Shown: in pieces, positions 16,174 to 25,486 of the stretch
Layout: each line of letters begins with the position of its first letter
Position numbering within the stretch: the first letter of the stretch is position 1
Assembly (NCBI RefSeq): GCF_900099645.1
Contig: NZ_FMTL01000002.1
Coordinates: 436,334 to 500,333 of the forward strand
DNA length: 64,000 bases
From: Pseudomonas peli
GTDB lineage: Bacteria > Pseudomonadota > Gammaproteobacteria > Pseudomonadales > Pseudomonadaceae
Direction: 5' to 3'
Made by a program: the position numbers and the translations under genes
Notes under the pieces: model-generated
What the model was told of the DNA's origin: nothing
The model's input: only the letters and a program-made list of their open reading frames with translations
Databases searched by the model: none

Positions 16174-18378
16174 GTGAAGGTTAAGCGCAGGCTGCAAACG
16201 GCTGTTCTGGTATCAGCGCTCGTGGGTTTTTACGGGGCGGCCGTGGCCACAGAGCAGCAGGAACTGTTCAACTTTGTTCGGCCGATGGATGCCGTGCAGG
16301 TCACGACACAGGATGCCGATCTGCCCAACCGCATCGGCGAGCCGACCCCGCAAGGCGAAGTGCTGCGTCGAGTGACCTTCCATCCTGCCGAGCAGCCGAG
16401 CCTGCGCCTGACCCCGCAAAACGGTAGCTGGGACTGGTCGCAGCAGGCGCTGGTCAGCCTGCGTGTGCAGAACGCCATGGATTGGGCGCTGACCCTGGAT
16501 GTGCTGATCGAGAGCACTGACGGCCAGCGCCTGAGCACGCGTATCGCCCTGCCTGCCGGCCCTGCGCAAACCCTGTTGATTCCTTTGCAGGCGGCCTCGC
16601 CCCGCGATCAGGGTATGCGTGCCGGCGTACCGATGCCCTGGACGCACAAAGGCCAGCGCCTGCTGCTGGCGGATACGGTCACGGGTGCGCTGGACCTGAG
16701 CAAGGTCAGCGCGGTCACCCTGTCCATGCCGCAGCCGAAAGCCGCGCAACATATTCTGATCAGCCAGTTTGGCGTGAGCACCGAGCAGCTTTCGGCGGCG
16801 GCCTATGCCGGCATCGTCGACAGTTACGGCCAGTACACACGGGCCGATTGGCCAGGCAAGGTCAAGAACGACGAGCAATTGCAGCAGGCTGTGGCCCAGG
16901 AGCAGAAACAATTGCATACCTGGCTGGCTGAACGCCCTGCGCAGGACAAGTTTGCAGGCTGGACCGGCGGGATGCCGTTTGAGGCGAGCGGCTTCTTTCG
17001 CACCGAGAAACGCGACGGCCGTTGGTACCTGGTAACGCCAGAGGGCCATCCGTTCTACTCGCTAGGTGTCAATGCGGTCACCGCGCAACAGAGTGCTACT
17101 TACGTTGAGGGGCGTGAAGCGATGTTTGCCGGCTTGCCGCAGCCGGGCGAAGCACTGGCAGCCTATTTCGGCACGTCCGACAGCCGCAGCGACACCGGCG
17201 CCAATCAGGGCCGGGCATTTGCCAGCGGGCGCTGGTTCGATTTCTACAAGGCCAACCTGCAGCGCAGCTACGGTCAGGTTGACCCCGCGGCCTGGCGTAC
17301 ACTGAGCCAGGATCGTCTGCAGGCCTGGGGTTTCAATACCCTAGGGAACTGGAGCGAGCCGGCCTTTGGCAGCGATACCCGCATGCCGTTCAGCATCCCG
17401 CTGTCGATTCATGGCGATTACGCCACCATCAGCACCGGCGTCGATTGGTGGGGCGCGATGCCTGATCCATTCGACCCGCGTTTTGCCATGGCCACCGAGC
17501 GCGCAGTGGCGATTGCTTCGCGCGATCACCGCGACAATCCCTGGCTGCTCGGTTATTTCGCTGATAACGAACTGGCCTGGGCTGGCCCGGCGGATGACCC
17601 CAACGGTCGTTACGCCCTGGCGTACGCCACGCTGCGCCTGACCACCGATGTGCCGGCCAAGCGCGCCTTCCTCAAGCAGCTGCGCGACAAGTATCGCAAT
17701 CAGAATGGCCTGTCCCGCGCCTGGGGTATCGAGCTGCCGGCCTGGGAGCTGATGGAAGATCCGGGCTTTAAGGCGCCGCTGCCAAGTGCCGAGTACCCGG
17801 CCATCGAGAAGGACATGCAGGCATTCTTGCGCCTGTATGCCGACACCTATTTCAAGACCATTGCCGATTCGCTCGACTGGCACGCGCCCAATCACCTGCT
17901 GCTGGGTGGTCGTTTCGCCAGCAGTATTCCCGAGGCGGTGAATGCCTGCGCCGAGTTCTGCGATGTGCTGAGTTTCAACTTCTATACACGTGAGCCGCAG
18001 CATGGGTATGACTTTGCTGCCCTGCGCCAGCTGGACAAACCGTTGATGGTCACCGAGTTCCACTTCGGCTCTCGTGACCGTGGGCCGTTCTGGGGCGGAG
18101 TTGCCGAGGTTTATAAGGAAGAAGAGCGCGGCCCGGCCTATTCGCATTTCCTGGCCAAGGCCCTGGAAGAGCCGCAGATCGTCGGCTTGCACTGGTTCCA
18201 GTACCTCGATCAGCCGGTTACCGGGCGTTTACTGGATGGCGAGAATGGTCATTTGGGTCTGCTCGCCATTACCGACCGGCCTTGGGATGGCTTTGTCAAA
18301 GCCGTGCGCAAGGCCAACCTCGATGTTCCTAAGACGCTGCTCAAGCCTGTAACTGCGCCAGTTCCTGCGGCTCCGTAA
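16174..18378 (+). CDS. GH50-like (beta-agarase type) secreted glycoside hydrolase
   Basis: 734 aa from GTG 16174, which has GGGGGAG 8 bases upstream; a GTG at 16165 is too close to that site. Signal peptide MKVKRRLQTAVLVSALVGFYGAAVA. A beta-rich N-domain (about 60-200) precedes the TIM-barrel-type domain beginning FFRTEKRDGRWYLVTPEGHP and FYSLGVNAVT. Candidate acid/base E466 (GYFADNELAW) and nucleophile E628 (TEFHFG) are in the family positions. This architecture matches agarase-type GH50 enzymes. The true substrate in a pseudomonad is unlikely to be agar; another galactose-containing or exopolysaccharide substrate is possible. Stands alone between dinG and the esterase gene. Confidence 0.75.
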   Translation: MKVKRRLQTAVLVSALVGFYGAAVATEQQELFNFVRPMDAVQVTTQDADLPNRIGEPTPQGEVLRRVTFHPAEQPSLRLTPQNGSWDWSQQALVSLRVQNAMDWALTLDVLIESTDGQRLSTRIALPAGPAQTLLIPLQAASPRDQGMRAGVPMPWTHKGQRLLLADTVTGALDLSKVSAVTLSMPQPKAAQHILISQFGVSTEQLSAAAYAGIVDSYGQYTRADWPGKVKNDEQLQQAVAQEQKQLHTWLAERPAQDKFAGWTGGMPFEASGFFRTEKRDGRWYLVTPEGHPFYSLGVNAVTAQQSATYVEGREAMFAGLPQPGEALAAYFGTSDSRSDTGANQGRAFASGRWFDFYKANLQRSYGQVDPAAWRTLSQDRLQAWGFNTLGNWSEPAFGSDTRMPFSIPLSIHGDYATISTGVDWWGAMPDPFDPRFAMATERAVAIASRDHRDNPWLLGYFADNELAWAGPADDPNGRYALAYATLRLTTDVPAKRAFLKQLRDKYRNQNGLSRAWGIELPAWELMEDPGFKAPLPSAEYPAIEKDMQAFLRLYADTYFKTIADSLDWHAPNHLLLGGRFASSIPEAVNACAEFCDVLSFNFYTREPQHGYDFAALRQLDKPLMVTEFHFGSRDRGPFWGGVAEVYKEEERGPAYSHFLAKALEEPQIVGLHWFQYLDQPVTGRLLDGENGHLGLLAITDRPWDGFVKAVRKANLDVPKTLLKPVTAPVPAAP

Positions 18379-18493
18379 AGGGCTATTCGCCTAGCTGATA
18401 GTAGGATTACCAGCCTTGTGCTGGGTTCACCGCAGGCGTCAGAGCTGAAACAATCTGCCGAACATTTGGCGAGTATAAAAAGGGGGCAGGGTG

Positions 18494-19639
18494 GTGCAGA
18501 TACAGGGTTATTTCGACCTCAAGTTCGAAGCGCTTAGAGACGCCTTTGCAGCACTGTTCGATGAGCCACAGGAGCGCGGTATGGCGCTCTGCGTGCAGGT
18601 CGGCGGTGAAACCGTGGTGGATCTGTGGGCCGGGGTTGCCGACAAGGAGGGTCAGCAGGCCTGGCACAGCGACACCATCCTTAACCTGTTCTCCTGTACC
18701 AAGACCTTTGCTGCAGTCACCGCCTTGCAGTTGGTGGGTGAGGGCAAGCTGGAACTGGATGCGCCAGTCGCACGCTACTGGCCCGAGTTTGCCGCCGCCG
18801 GCAAGAACAAGATCACCCTGCGTCACTTGCTCAGCCATCAGGCCGGGCTGCCTGCCTTGCGCGAGATGTTGCCGGCCGAAGCTTTATACGACTGGCATGC
18901 GATGACCACGGCTCTGGCCGCTGAACAGCCTTGGTGGCCATTGGGTGAGGGCCACGGTTATGCGCCGATCACCTATGGCTGGCTGGTGGGTGAGGTGTTG
19001 CGCCGAGTTGAGGGGCGTGGGCCGGGCGAATCCATCGTCGCGCGCACGGCCAAACCACTGGGTCTGGATTTTCATGTCGGTCTGGCCGATGAAGAGTTCG
19101 ACCGGGTGGCGATCATCTCTCGTGGCAAGGGCAACTTTGGCGACGCCGCAGCCCAGCGTCTGCTCAAAACCATGATGAGCGAACCAGCGGCCATGAGCAC
19201 GCGGGCCTTTACCAACCCGCCGTCGATCATGACCAGTACCAATAAGCCTGAGTGGCGGCGCATGCAGCAGCCTGCGGCGAATGGTCATGGCAATGCCCGT
19301 AGTCTGGCCGGTTTCTACAGCGGTCTGCTGGATGGTCAGTTGCTGGAAAGCGAGTTGCTGGCCGAGCTGACCCGTGAACACGCGGTCGGTGAAGACAAGA
19401 CCCTGCTGACCCGCACCCGCTTCGGTCTGGGCTGCATGCTGGATCAGCCCGAGGTCGCCAACGCCACCTATGGCATGGGGCCGCGCGCCTTTGGTCACCC
19501 TGGCGCCGGCGGTTCCATTGGCTTTGCCGACCCGGAGCGAGATGTGGCCTTCGGTTTTGTCACCAACAACCTAGGACCGTTCGTCTTGATGGACCCTCGT
19601 GCGCAGAAACTTGCGCGTCTATTGGCTGATTGTTTGTAG
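18494..19639 (+). CDS. Serine beta-lactamase-fold esterase (family VIII / class C-like)
   Basis: 381 aa from GTG 18494, 7 bases after GGGGG; a GTG at 18491 is also possible. The SxxK catalytic pair is S67-x-x-K70 (FSCTKTF). The YxN-like tyrosine lies in PITYGWLVGEVL. The HPGAGGS motif near the C-terminus replaces KTG, as in EstB-type esterases. No signal peptide, so probably cytoplasmic. In pseudomonads the equivalent is annotated as a probable esterase near pdxH. Hydrolyses short-chain esters in characterised relatives; the physiological substrate is unknown. Does not look like a true beta-lactamase. Confidence 0.85.
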   Translation: MQIQGYFDLKFEALRDAFAALFDEPQERGMALCVQVGGETVVDLWAGVADKEGQQAWHSDTILNLFSCTKTFAAVTALQLVGEGKLELDAPVARYWPEFAAAGKNKITLRHLLSHQAGLPALREMLPAEALYDWHAMTTALAAEQPWWPLGEGHGYAPITYGWLVGEVLRRVEGRGPGESIVARTAKPLGLDFHVGLADEEFDRVAIISRGKGNFGDAAAQRLLKTMMSEPAAMSTRAFTNPPSIMTSTNKPEWRRMQQPAANGHGNARSLAGFYSGLLDGQLLESELLAELTREHAVGEDKTLLTRTRFGLGCMLDQPEVANATYGMGPRAFGHPGAGGSIGFADPERDVAFGFVTNNLGPFVLMDPRAQKLARLLADCL

Positions 19640-19733
19640 CCAGCTCGGCTAAACTGCTGCGCAACATGGTTTGGCCCGCCGCCCGCGCGGGCCACTGACC
19701 GGCTTATTTTTGCTTACCACGTGTGGATACCCG

Positions 19734-20420
19734 ATGCTCGCCAACAAAACTCTCGCCATCGCTTTGTGTGTACTGATCAGCGGTTGCAGCCTTTTCGAGA
19801 AATCCGAAAAGCCCGCGCCGAAAGCGGTGCCAATGCCGCCGCCGGCAGTGACTCAGGCCTGGTTGGATGTGTACGAGCCGAAGGTGCGTGAAGCGATCAA
19901 AGGCACCCATTTCGAGTTTGAGCGTCGGGAAAATCTGCTGGTGGTCACTGCGCCGGTGCAGGGCTCCTTCAACCCGGATCGTCCGCACATGATGCTGCCA
20001 GCCACCCTGGCCCCGCTGAGCCGCATGGCTAAGTTGCTGGAAAGTGATGAAACCATCGGGGTATTGATTCTCGGCCATGCTGACAGCAGCGGTGAAGTAA
20101 ACGCCAACCGTGACCTTAGCCAGCAGCGCGCCCGTGCATTTACCTCGATTTTCCGCCTTAGCGGGCTCAAGCAGAACCGCTTAATGGTCAAGGGCCTGGG
20201 CTCGGACATGCCGCGTGCGGCCAACGACAGCCAACAAGGCCGTGCGCTGAATCGCCGGGTGGAAATTCTCCTGACCTCGAAAGCCACCCTGAACGCGCTT
20301 ATCGCCAAATACAGCCAGCCGGCAGCGGCTCCCGCCCCAGCAGTCGCGGCCAGCAAAACCGTAGCAGACAAAAACGCCAAAACTGTTGCCAAGGCCGATA
20401 AGCCCGCCAAAAGCCAGTAA
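19734..20420 (+). CDS. OmpA-family lipoprotein
   Basis: 228 aa from ATG 19734; the open frame starts at 19671 but without a signal. Lipobox ISGC (C18). Middle of about 90 residues with SYEP/VREAIKGTHFEFERR, then an OmpA-like domain (VLILGHADSSGEVNANRDLS, QQRARA, GRALNRRVEI). A Lys/Ala-rich tail follows (AKTVAKADKPAKSQ). It probably binds peptidoglycan from the outer membrane. It is the third OmpA-domain lipoprotein in about 10 kb but is not a close copy of the tandem pair. Located upstream of pdxH in the same direction with an 88-base gap. Confidence 0.88.
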   Translation: MLANKTLAIALCVLISGCSLFEKSEKPAPKAVPMPPPAVTQAWLDVYEPKVREAIKGTHFEFERRENLLVVTAPVQGSFNPDRPHMMLPATLAPLSRMAKLLESDETIGVLILGHADSSGEVNANRDLSQQRARAFTSIFRLSGLKQNRLMVKGLGSDMPRAANDSQQGRALNRRVEILLTSKATLNALIAKYSQPAAAPAPAVAASKTVADKNAKTVAKADKPAKSQ

Positions 20421-20508
20421 GGGCTTTGTCGCGGCGTGTTGCCGCAGATCAAGCCAAATAGAGCGCTCGCGGGTAAGCTAGGCACCATCTGTTCGAGAGG
20501 ATGTGCCC

Positions 20509-21156
20509 ATGACTCAAACCCTGGCTGATATGCGCCGTGACTACACCCGTGATGGCTTGAGCGAAACGCAGGCGCCGCTCGAGCCGTTTGCGTTATTTGA
20601 GCAGTGGTTTGCCGAGGCGGTGAAAACCGAGCAGGTACCGGTCGAACCCAATGCCATGACCCTGGCGACCGTTGATGCCGACGGTCGCCCGCACTGCCGG
20701 GTGCTGTTGCTCAAGGGGCTGGATGCGCGCGGCTTCACCTTCTTCAGTAATTACGACAGCGCCAAAGGTAAGCATCTGGCTGCCAACCCCTTTGCCGCCA
20801 TGACCTTCTTCTGGCCCAGCCTGGAGCGTCAGGTGCGCATTGAGGGGCGTGTTGAGCGGGTCACGGCCGATGAGTGTGATGCTTACTTTCAGGTGCGTCC
20901 GCTGGGCAGCCGACTGGGGGCATGGGCCTCGCCGCAGAGTCGGGTGATTGCCGATCGTGCTGAGCTGGAAGCCCTGCTTGAAGAGACCGAACAACGCTTC
21001 CTGGATCGCGCGCCACATTGCCCGCCGCACTGGGGTGGCTATCGCCTGCTGCCGGAGCGCATCGAGTTCTGGCAAGGTCGCTCCAGTCGTCTGCATGACC
21101 GCCTCAACTTCCGTTTGCAGGGCGCCGACTGGCTCCGCGAGCGCTTGGCTCCCTGA
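20509..21156 (+). CDS. pdxH: Pyridoxine 5'-phosphate oxidase
   Basis: FMN enzyme that oxidises pyridoxine or pyridoxamine phosphate to pyridoxal phosphate. 215 aa from ATG 20509 (AGAGG 8 bases upstream; a GTG at 20503 is less likely). The family features are present: [24 protein letters not shown]-binding strand, [10 protein letters not shown], the [19 protein letters not shown] segment and the C-terminal [20 protein letters not shown]. Length matches the P. aeruginosa enzyme. Monocistronic or after the OmpA lipoprotein gene; convergent with the small gene at 21164. Confidence 0.96.
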   Translation: MTQTLADMRRDYTRDGLSETQAPLEPFALFEQWFAEAVKTEQVPVEPNAMTLATVDADGRPHCRVLLLKGLDARGFTFFSNYDSAKGKHLAANPFAAMTFFWPSLERQVRIEGRVERVTADECDAYFQVRPLGSRLGAWASPQSRVIADRAELEALLEETEQRFLDRAPHCPPHWGGYRLLPERIEFWQGRSSRLHDRLNFRLQGADWLRERLAP

Positions 21157-21163
21157 GTTCTCA

Positions 21164-21400
21164 TCAGTCGCCGGCGTATTCTCCGGCGGCTTGCTCAAGC
21201 CAGGCGGGTAGGTTACTGCGCGTGATACCGGCGGCCTGGGCTTCAGCTAGGCGAGTAAGCATATAGCTGCGTTTGGCTGCGCAGTCGCCCGCCAGTGATA
21301 ACGCCAGGTCGCGGTCCATCCAGCGTTTGATTCGCACATACAGCCACCAGTGGAAGTACAGCCCAGCCACACTGGTGATGACGACGATAAAGTAATCCAT
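21164..21400 (-). CDS. Small membrane-anchored hypothetical protein
   Basis: 78 aa. One N-terminal transmembrane helix (YFIVVITSVAGLYFHWWLYV) followed by a basic, soluble tail with a helical segment (RSYMLTRLAEAQAAGITRSNLPAWLEQ). No known motif recognised. The position between pdxH and the glycine-zipper lipoprotein is, as I recall, conserved in P. aeruginosa. Its start has no strong ribosome site. Function unknown. Confidence 0.65.
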   Translation of the reverse strand: MDYFIVVITSVAGLYFHWWLYVRIKRWMDRDLALSLAGDCAAKRSYMLTRLAEAQAAGITRSNLPAWLEQAAGEYAGD

Positions 21401-21575
21401 AAGTCCTCCAAGCCAAGTCTTAGCTTAGGCTGATTGGGTATTGAGGTTGCACGCGGCGTAGTGTCGCGCTAACGCTCCGCATCGCAGCTTGGGTAAAGAT
21501 TTGCTGCATATTGGCGGGTGACAGCTAAGCTGCGCAGGCGGTTTAATGAACACCTGCCTAACTGGAGAAATGATC

Positions 21576-22037
21576 ATGCGTAACCCTGTTCTGTTGGCCG
21601 CTTCGTTTGCCGTGCTGACCCTGTTGGGCGGCTGCGCCTCCAGCCTGACTGGTGACACCTACTCGCGTGATGAGGCGCGAACCGTGCAGACCGTGCGCAT
21701 GGGCACCATCGAAGCACTGCGCCCAGTGAAGATCGAAGGCACCAAGACCCCAATCGGCGCCGGTGCCGGTGCGGTTATCGGCGGTGTCGCCGGTAGTGGT
21801 GTGGGCGGTGGTCGCGGCAGTGCCGTGGCGGCCGTGATCGGTGCAGTGGCCGGTGGTTTGCTCGGCGCGATGACCGAGGAAGGGCTGACCCGCACCCAAG
21901 GTGTGGAAATCACCGTCCGCGAGGATGACGGCAGTATGCGTGCCTATGTTCAGGCCGTTGAAGAAAATCAGGTTTTCCGCGTTGGTGAGCGTGTGCGCAT
22001 CCTGACGGTAAATGGCACCAGCCGCGTTTCTCACTGA
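21576..22037 (+). CDS. Glycine-zipper 2TM (SlyB-like) outer-membrane lipoprotein
   Basis: 153 aa from ATG 21576, 7 bases from GGAGA; an ATG at 21570 is too close to that site. Lipobox LGGC about residues 17-20. The double glycine zipper GAGAGAVIGGVAGSGVGGG and GSAVAAVIGAVAGGLLGAM (about 66-105) is the SlyB/OsmB-like membrane motif. A C-terminal beta-rich domain follows (EITVREDDGSMRAYVQAVEENQ, then RVGERVRIL). Probably stabilises the outer membrane under stress. A strong terminator follows directly. Confidence 0.9.
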   Translation: MRNPVLLAASFAVLTLLGGCASSLTGDTYSRDEARTVQTVRMGTIEALRPVKIEGTKTPIGAGAGAVIGGVAGSGVGGGRGSAVAAVIGAVAGGLLGAMTEEGLTRTQGVEITVREDDGSMRAYVQAVEENQVFRVGERVRILTVNGTSRVSH

Positions 22038-22043
22038 GCCTTG

Positions 22044-22079
22044 AAAAAGCCGGATCAGTTTTGACTGATCCGGCTTTTT
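22044..22079 (+). terminator. Strong terminator after glycine-zipper lipoprotein gene
   Basis: A perfect 15-bp stem, AAAAAGCCGGATCAG (22044-22058) with CTGATCCGGCTTTTT (22065-22079) and a 6-nt loop, starts 7 bases after the stop. The 325-base gap to shaA also contains the inverted repeat, promoter and structured leader listed separately. Confidence 0.95.
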
Positions 22080-22171
22080 ATTGCCTTTTTTCTAGATAAA
22101 CCAGACGTTTATCCTTGTTTTAAGGGGTTTTCAGGCGACTTCGCGGGAAACGGAGTTTTTAGTAATAATTC

Positions 22172-22205
22172 TATCCATGACGGTTAGCCGATAGTTATGG
22201 ATAAT
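22172..22205 (+). promoter_or_regulatory. Candidate sha operon promoter overlapping an inverted repeat
   Basis: TATCCATGAC (22172-22181) and GTTATGGATA (22194-22203) form a 9-of-10 inverted repeat. It overlaps a possible promoter, ATGACG (22177-22182), 17 bases, GATAAT (22200-22205). This would place a transcription start near 22212 and a leader of about 150 bases before shaA. The symmetry suggests a repressor or activator operator. Confidence 0.4.
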
Positions 22206-22322
22206 CGCGCACGCTGTTGTACCGGCAGGCGCTCGTAACGCCGCGGTGCAATACTTTTGTATGAGTGCGGCTTCGGTCAGTGCTATGGCGGGCCGCCAGT
22301 AAGCAAGTTAGGGAGTCAGCCG

Positions 22323-22338
22323 GGCACGGTAACGTGCC
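22323..22338 (+). promoter_or_regulatory. GNRA-capped hairpin in the sha leader
   Basis: GGCACG-GTAA-CGTGCC forms a 6-bp stem closed by a GNRA-type tetraloop, 24 bases before the shaA start and just upstream of its AAGGGG ribosome site. A C(TTCG)G sequence lies about 50 bases further upstream. Structure is suggested, but a known riboswitch was not recognised. Confidence 0.4.
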
Positions 22339-22362
22339 GGGTTCGTATTAAGGGGTTTTTCT

Positions 22363-25155
22363 ATGACGCTTGCGCTGATCATCGCCTTGCCATTTCTCGG
22401 CATTTTTCTGCCATTACTGGCCGAGCGTCTGGGCCGTTCCGCCTGCGCCGCGGCGGCCGGGGTGGCGCCGCTGATGGCTCTGGTACTGCTGCTTTCGCAG
22501 CAGTCGGCGGTGTTCTCTGGCGAGCTGCTGAAGGTCAAGCTGGAGTGGTTACCGGCCCTGGGCCTGAATCTCAGCCTGCGTCTCGATGGTTTGGGCTTTC
22601 TGTTTGCCCTGCTGATTCTCGGCATTGGCCTGCTGGTGATTCTTTATGCGCGTTACTACCTGTCGAAGAAGGAGCCGATGGGGCGTTTCTTCGCTTTCCT
22701 CTTGCTGTTTATGGGCGCCATGCTCGGCGTGGTGCTGTCGGAAAACCTGCTGCTGATGCTGATGTTCTGGGAGCTGACCAGCCTGTCGTCGTTCCTGCTG
22801 ATTGGTTTCTGGGGCGCCCGTTCCGATGCCCGCAAAGGCGCGCGCATGGCCTTGGCCGTGACCGGCGGCGGTGGTCTGGCATTGTTCGCCGGGATTCTGC
22901 TGATCGGCCATATCGCCGGCAGTTTCGAGTTATCCCAGGTGCTGGCGGCCGGTTATGCGATCCGCGCCCATGAGCTGTACCCGCTGGCACTGATTCTGGT
23001 GCTGCTGGGCGTATTCACCAAGTCGGCGCAGTTCCCGTTCCATTTCTGGCTGCCCCATGCTATGGCCGCGCCGACGCCGGTGTCGGCGTATCTGCATTCG
23101 GCGACCATGGTCAAAGCCGGGGTGTTTCTCCTGGCGCGTCTGTATCCGGCGTTGGCAGGGTCGGAGTGGTGGTTCTACCTGGTCAGTATCACCGGCCTGG
23201 TGACCTTGCTGGTTGGTGCCGGGATGGCCCTGTTTCAGCATGACCTCAAGGGTTTGCTGGCCTATTCAACGATCAGCCACCTGGGCCTGATCACCTTGCT
23301 GTTCGGCCTCGATACCCGCTTGGCCGCTGTGGCAGCGGTGTTCCACATCATCAACCACGCCACCTTCAAGGCCTCGCTGTTTATGGCGGCAGGGATCATC
23401 GACCACGAAACCGGTAGCCGCGATATGCGGCGCATCAACGGTATGTGGAAGTACATGCCGCACACGGCGGTTCTGGCGATGGTGGCAGCCTCGGCGATGG
23501 CCGGGGTGCCGTTGCTCAATGGCTTCTTGAGCAAGGAAATGTTCTTTACCGAAACGCTCAATCAGCACCTGCTGGGCAGCTTCAATTGGGTGATTCCGGC
23601 GGCGGCCACCTTGGCTGGGGTGTTCTCGGTGGCGTATTCGCTGCGCTTTATCCACGACGTGTTTTTCAACGGCGAGCCGGTCGACCTGCCGCATTACCCG
23701 CCGCATGAACCGCCGCGCTACATGAAGGTGCCGGTGGAGATTTTGGTGTTCCTCTGCCTGCTGGTGGGGATTATTCCGGCCTATACCGTGGCACCGTTGC
23801 TGGCTGCTGCCGCTTCCGCCACCCTGGGCGGTGATGTGCCAAGTTACAGTCTGGCGATCTGGCATGGTTTCAACCTGCCGCTACTGATGAGCTTTATTGC
23901 CTTGTTCGGCGGGATTCTGGTGTACGTGTTCCGTCAGCCGCTGTTCCGTTGGTATGCCGGGCTGCCGAGTGTGGATGCCAAGTTGATCTTTGAGCGCGGC
24001 GTACAGGCGCTGGTCAAGGCATGCAGCGGCTTTACCCAATGGCTGGAGAATGCTTCGCTGCAGCGCTACCTGGCACTTTTGCTGGCGGCCGCCTTGTTGG
24101 TGGTGACTCAGGGGCTGAGCTCCTTGCCGCAGATCAGCGGGCCGCTGGCGATGACCGAGATTGACGGCATCACTGCCCTGGGCCTGGGCATCATGGCGTT
24201 TGCCGCGCTGGTAACGGTGGTGTTCCACCGGCAGCGTCTGGTTTCGTTGTTGATGCTTAGCGTGGTCGGTCTGATGGTGGCCTTGGCCTTCGCCCGCTAT
24301 TCGGCGCCGGATTTGGCCCTGACCCAGCTCTCGGTCGAGGTGGTGACCATCATCCTGTTGATGCTCGCCTTGTTCTTCCTGCCGGCGCAGACGCGCATCG
24401 AGTCGAGCAGCCTGCGCGGTTTGCGTGACTTCGCCCTGGCGGTCGGCAGTGGGCTGATGGTTGCGATGCTGGTGTTCGCCGTGCTGACGCGGCCGTACGA
24501 CAGCATTTCAGCGTTCTTCCTGGAGAACAGCGTACCGGGCGGCGGCGGCACCAACGTGGTCAACGTGATTCTGGTGGACTTCCGTGGCTTCGATACCCTC
24601 GGTGAGGTCACTGTGCTGGCGATTGCGGCCGTGGGCATCTTTGCCTTGCTCGATGGTTTGCGCCTGTTCCAACCCAAGGTCGATGCGCAGGGCCGCAGCT
24701 GGGCGCGGGACCGTCATCCGCTGATCCTCGCCACCTTGTCGCGGGTGCTACTGCCGATGGCGCTACTGGTCTCGGTGTTTATCTTCCTGCGTGGCCACAA
24801 CCTGCCCGGTGGCGGCTTTATTGCCGGCTTGGTGACAGCCGTAGCGCTGATCCTGCAATACGTCGCCAGCGGCGTGCAGTGGACGCAGTCGCGCCTGCCG
24901 CTGAATTACCAAAGCATGGCAGGTCTCGGCGTGATGATTGCCGGCCTGACGGGTTTGGGCAGCTGGCTGTTTGATCGGCCGTTCCTGACCTCGGCTTTTG
25001 GTCATTTCCATATCCCGCTGGTCGGAGAAATTGAGCTGGCTACTGCCCTGTTGTTTGACCTGGGCGTGTACCTGACAGTGGTCGGCGCGACCCTGCTGAT
25101 TCTCGCCAACCTGGGCAAGTTGACCCAGGAAAAAGCTGTAGAAGAGGTGCTTTGA
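22363..25155 (+). CDS. shaA: Mrp/Sha Na+/H+ antiporter subunit A (MrpA-MrpB fusion)
   Basis: Largest subunit of the multisubunit cation/proton antiporter; about 20 transmembrane helices. 930 aa. It joins a NuoL-like MrpA domain (about 1-650, with [32 protein letters not shown] segments carrying conserved K and H residues of the proton channel) to an MrpB-like C-domain (from about 770, [16 protein letters not shown]). This fused A/B form defines the group 2 operons of pseudomonads, which therefore lack a separate mrpB. Ribosome site AAGGGG. First gene of six, followed after one base by the C subunit. Confidence 0.94.
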   Translation: MTLALIIALPFLGIFLPLLAERLGRSACAAAAGVAPLMALVLLLSQQSAVFSGELLKVKLEWLPALGLNLSLRLDGLGFLFALLILGIGLLVILYARYYLSKKEPMGRFFAFLLLFMGAMLGVVLSENLLLMLMFWELTSLSSFLLIGFWGARSDARKGARMALAVTGGGGLALFAGILLIGHIAGSFELSQVLAAGYAIRAHELYPLALILVLLGVFTKSAQFPFHFWLPHAMAAPTPVSAYLHSATMVKAGVFLLARLYPALAGSEWWFYLVSITGLVTLLVGAGMALFQHDLKGLLAYSTISHLGLITLLFGLDTRLAAVAAVFHIINHATFKASLFMAAGIIDHETGSRDMRRINGMWKYMPHTAVLAMVAASAMAGVPLLNGFLSKEMFFTETLNQHLLGSFNWVIPAAATLAGVFSVAYSLRFIHDVFFNGEPVDLPHYPPHEPPRYMKVPVEILVFLCLLVGIIPAYTVAPLLAAAASATLGGDVPSYSLAIWHGFNLPLLMSFIALFGGILVYVFRQPLFRWYAGLPSVDAKLIFERGVQALVKACSGFTQWLENASLQRYLALLLAAALLVVTQGLSSLPQISGPLAMTEIDGITALGLGIMAFAALVTVVFHRQRLVSLLMLSVVGLMVALAFARYSAPDLALTQLSVEVVTIILLMLALFFLPAQTRIESSSLRGLRDFALAVGSGLMVAMLVFAVLTRPYDSISAFFLENSVPGGGGTNVVNVILVDFRGFDTLGEVTVLAIAAVGIFALLDGLRLFQPKVDAQGRSWARDRHPLILATLSRVLLPMALLVSVFIFLRGHNLPGGGFIAGLVTAVALILQYVASGVQWTQSRLPLNYQSMAGLGVMIAGLTGLGSWLFDRPFLTSAFGHFHIPLVGEIELATALLFDLGVYLTVVGATLLILANLGKLTQEKAVEEVL

Positions 25156-25156
25156 A

Positions 25157-25486
25157 ATGGAAGCCATATTTGCCGCAACCTTGGGCCTCCTCACCGCAAG
25201 CGGTGTTTATCTGCTGCTGCGCGCCCGGACCTTCCCAGTGGTGCTGGGGCTGACGCTGATTTCCTACGCGGTCAACCTGTTCCTGTTTGCCATGGGCCGC
25301 TTGCAGGGCGGTGTGGTCACGGTGATTGGCAAGGGCAGTGCCTACGCGGACCCACTGCCGCAGGCGCTGGTGCTGACTGCCATCGTGATCGGCTTTGCCA
25401 TGACGGCCTTCGTGGTGGTGCTGGCGCTGCGCAGCGTGGGCGAAACCCAGACCGACCATGTTGACGGCCAGGAGCCAGCACAATGA
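25157..25486 (+). CDS. shaC: Mrp/Sha antiporter subunit C
   Basis: 109 aa, three transmembrane helices, homologous to NuoK of respiratory complex I. Features such as LLLRARTFPVVLGLTLISYAVNLFLF and DPLPQALVLTAIVIGFA are typical of MrpC. Starts one base after shaA and overlaps shaD by four bases (ATGA), indicating translational coupling. Confidence 0.93.
   Translation: MEAIFAATLGLLTASGVYLLLRARTFPVVLGLTLISYAVNLFLFAMGRLQGGVVTVIGKGSAYADPLPQALVLTAIVIGFAMTAFVVVLALRSVGETQTDHVDGQEPAQ

Noticed and set aside
18494..19639. Class C beta-lactamase
   Set aside because: The KTG motif is replaced by HPGAGGS and there is no signal peptide, so an esterase is more likely.
22271..22276. Known sodium or lithium riboswitch in the sha leader
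   Set aside because: Tetraloop-type sequences are present, but I could not match the leader to any riboswitch consensus I know, so it is listed only as a finding of possible structure.
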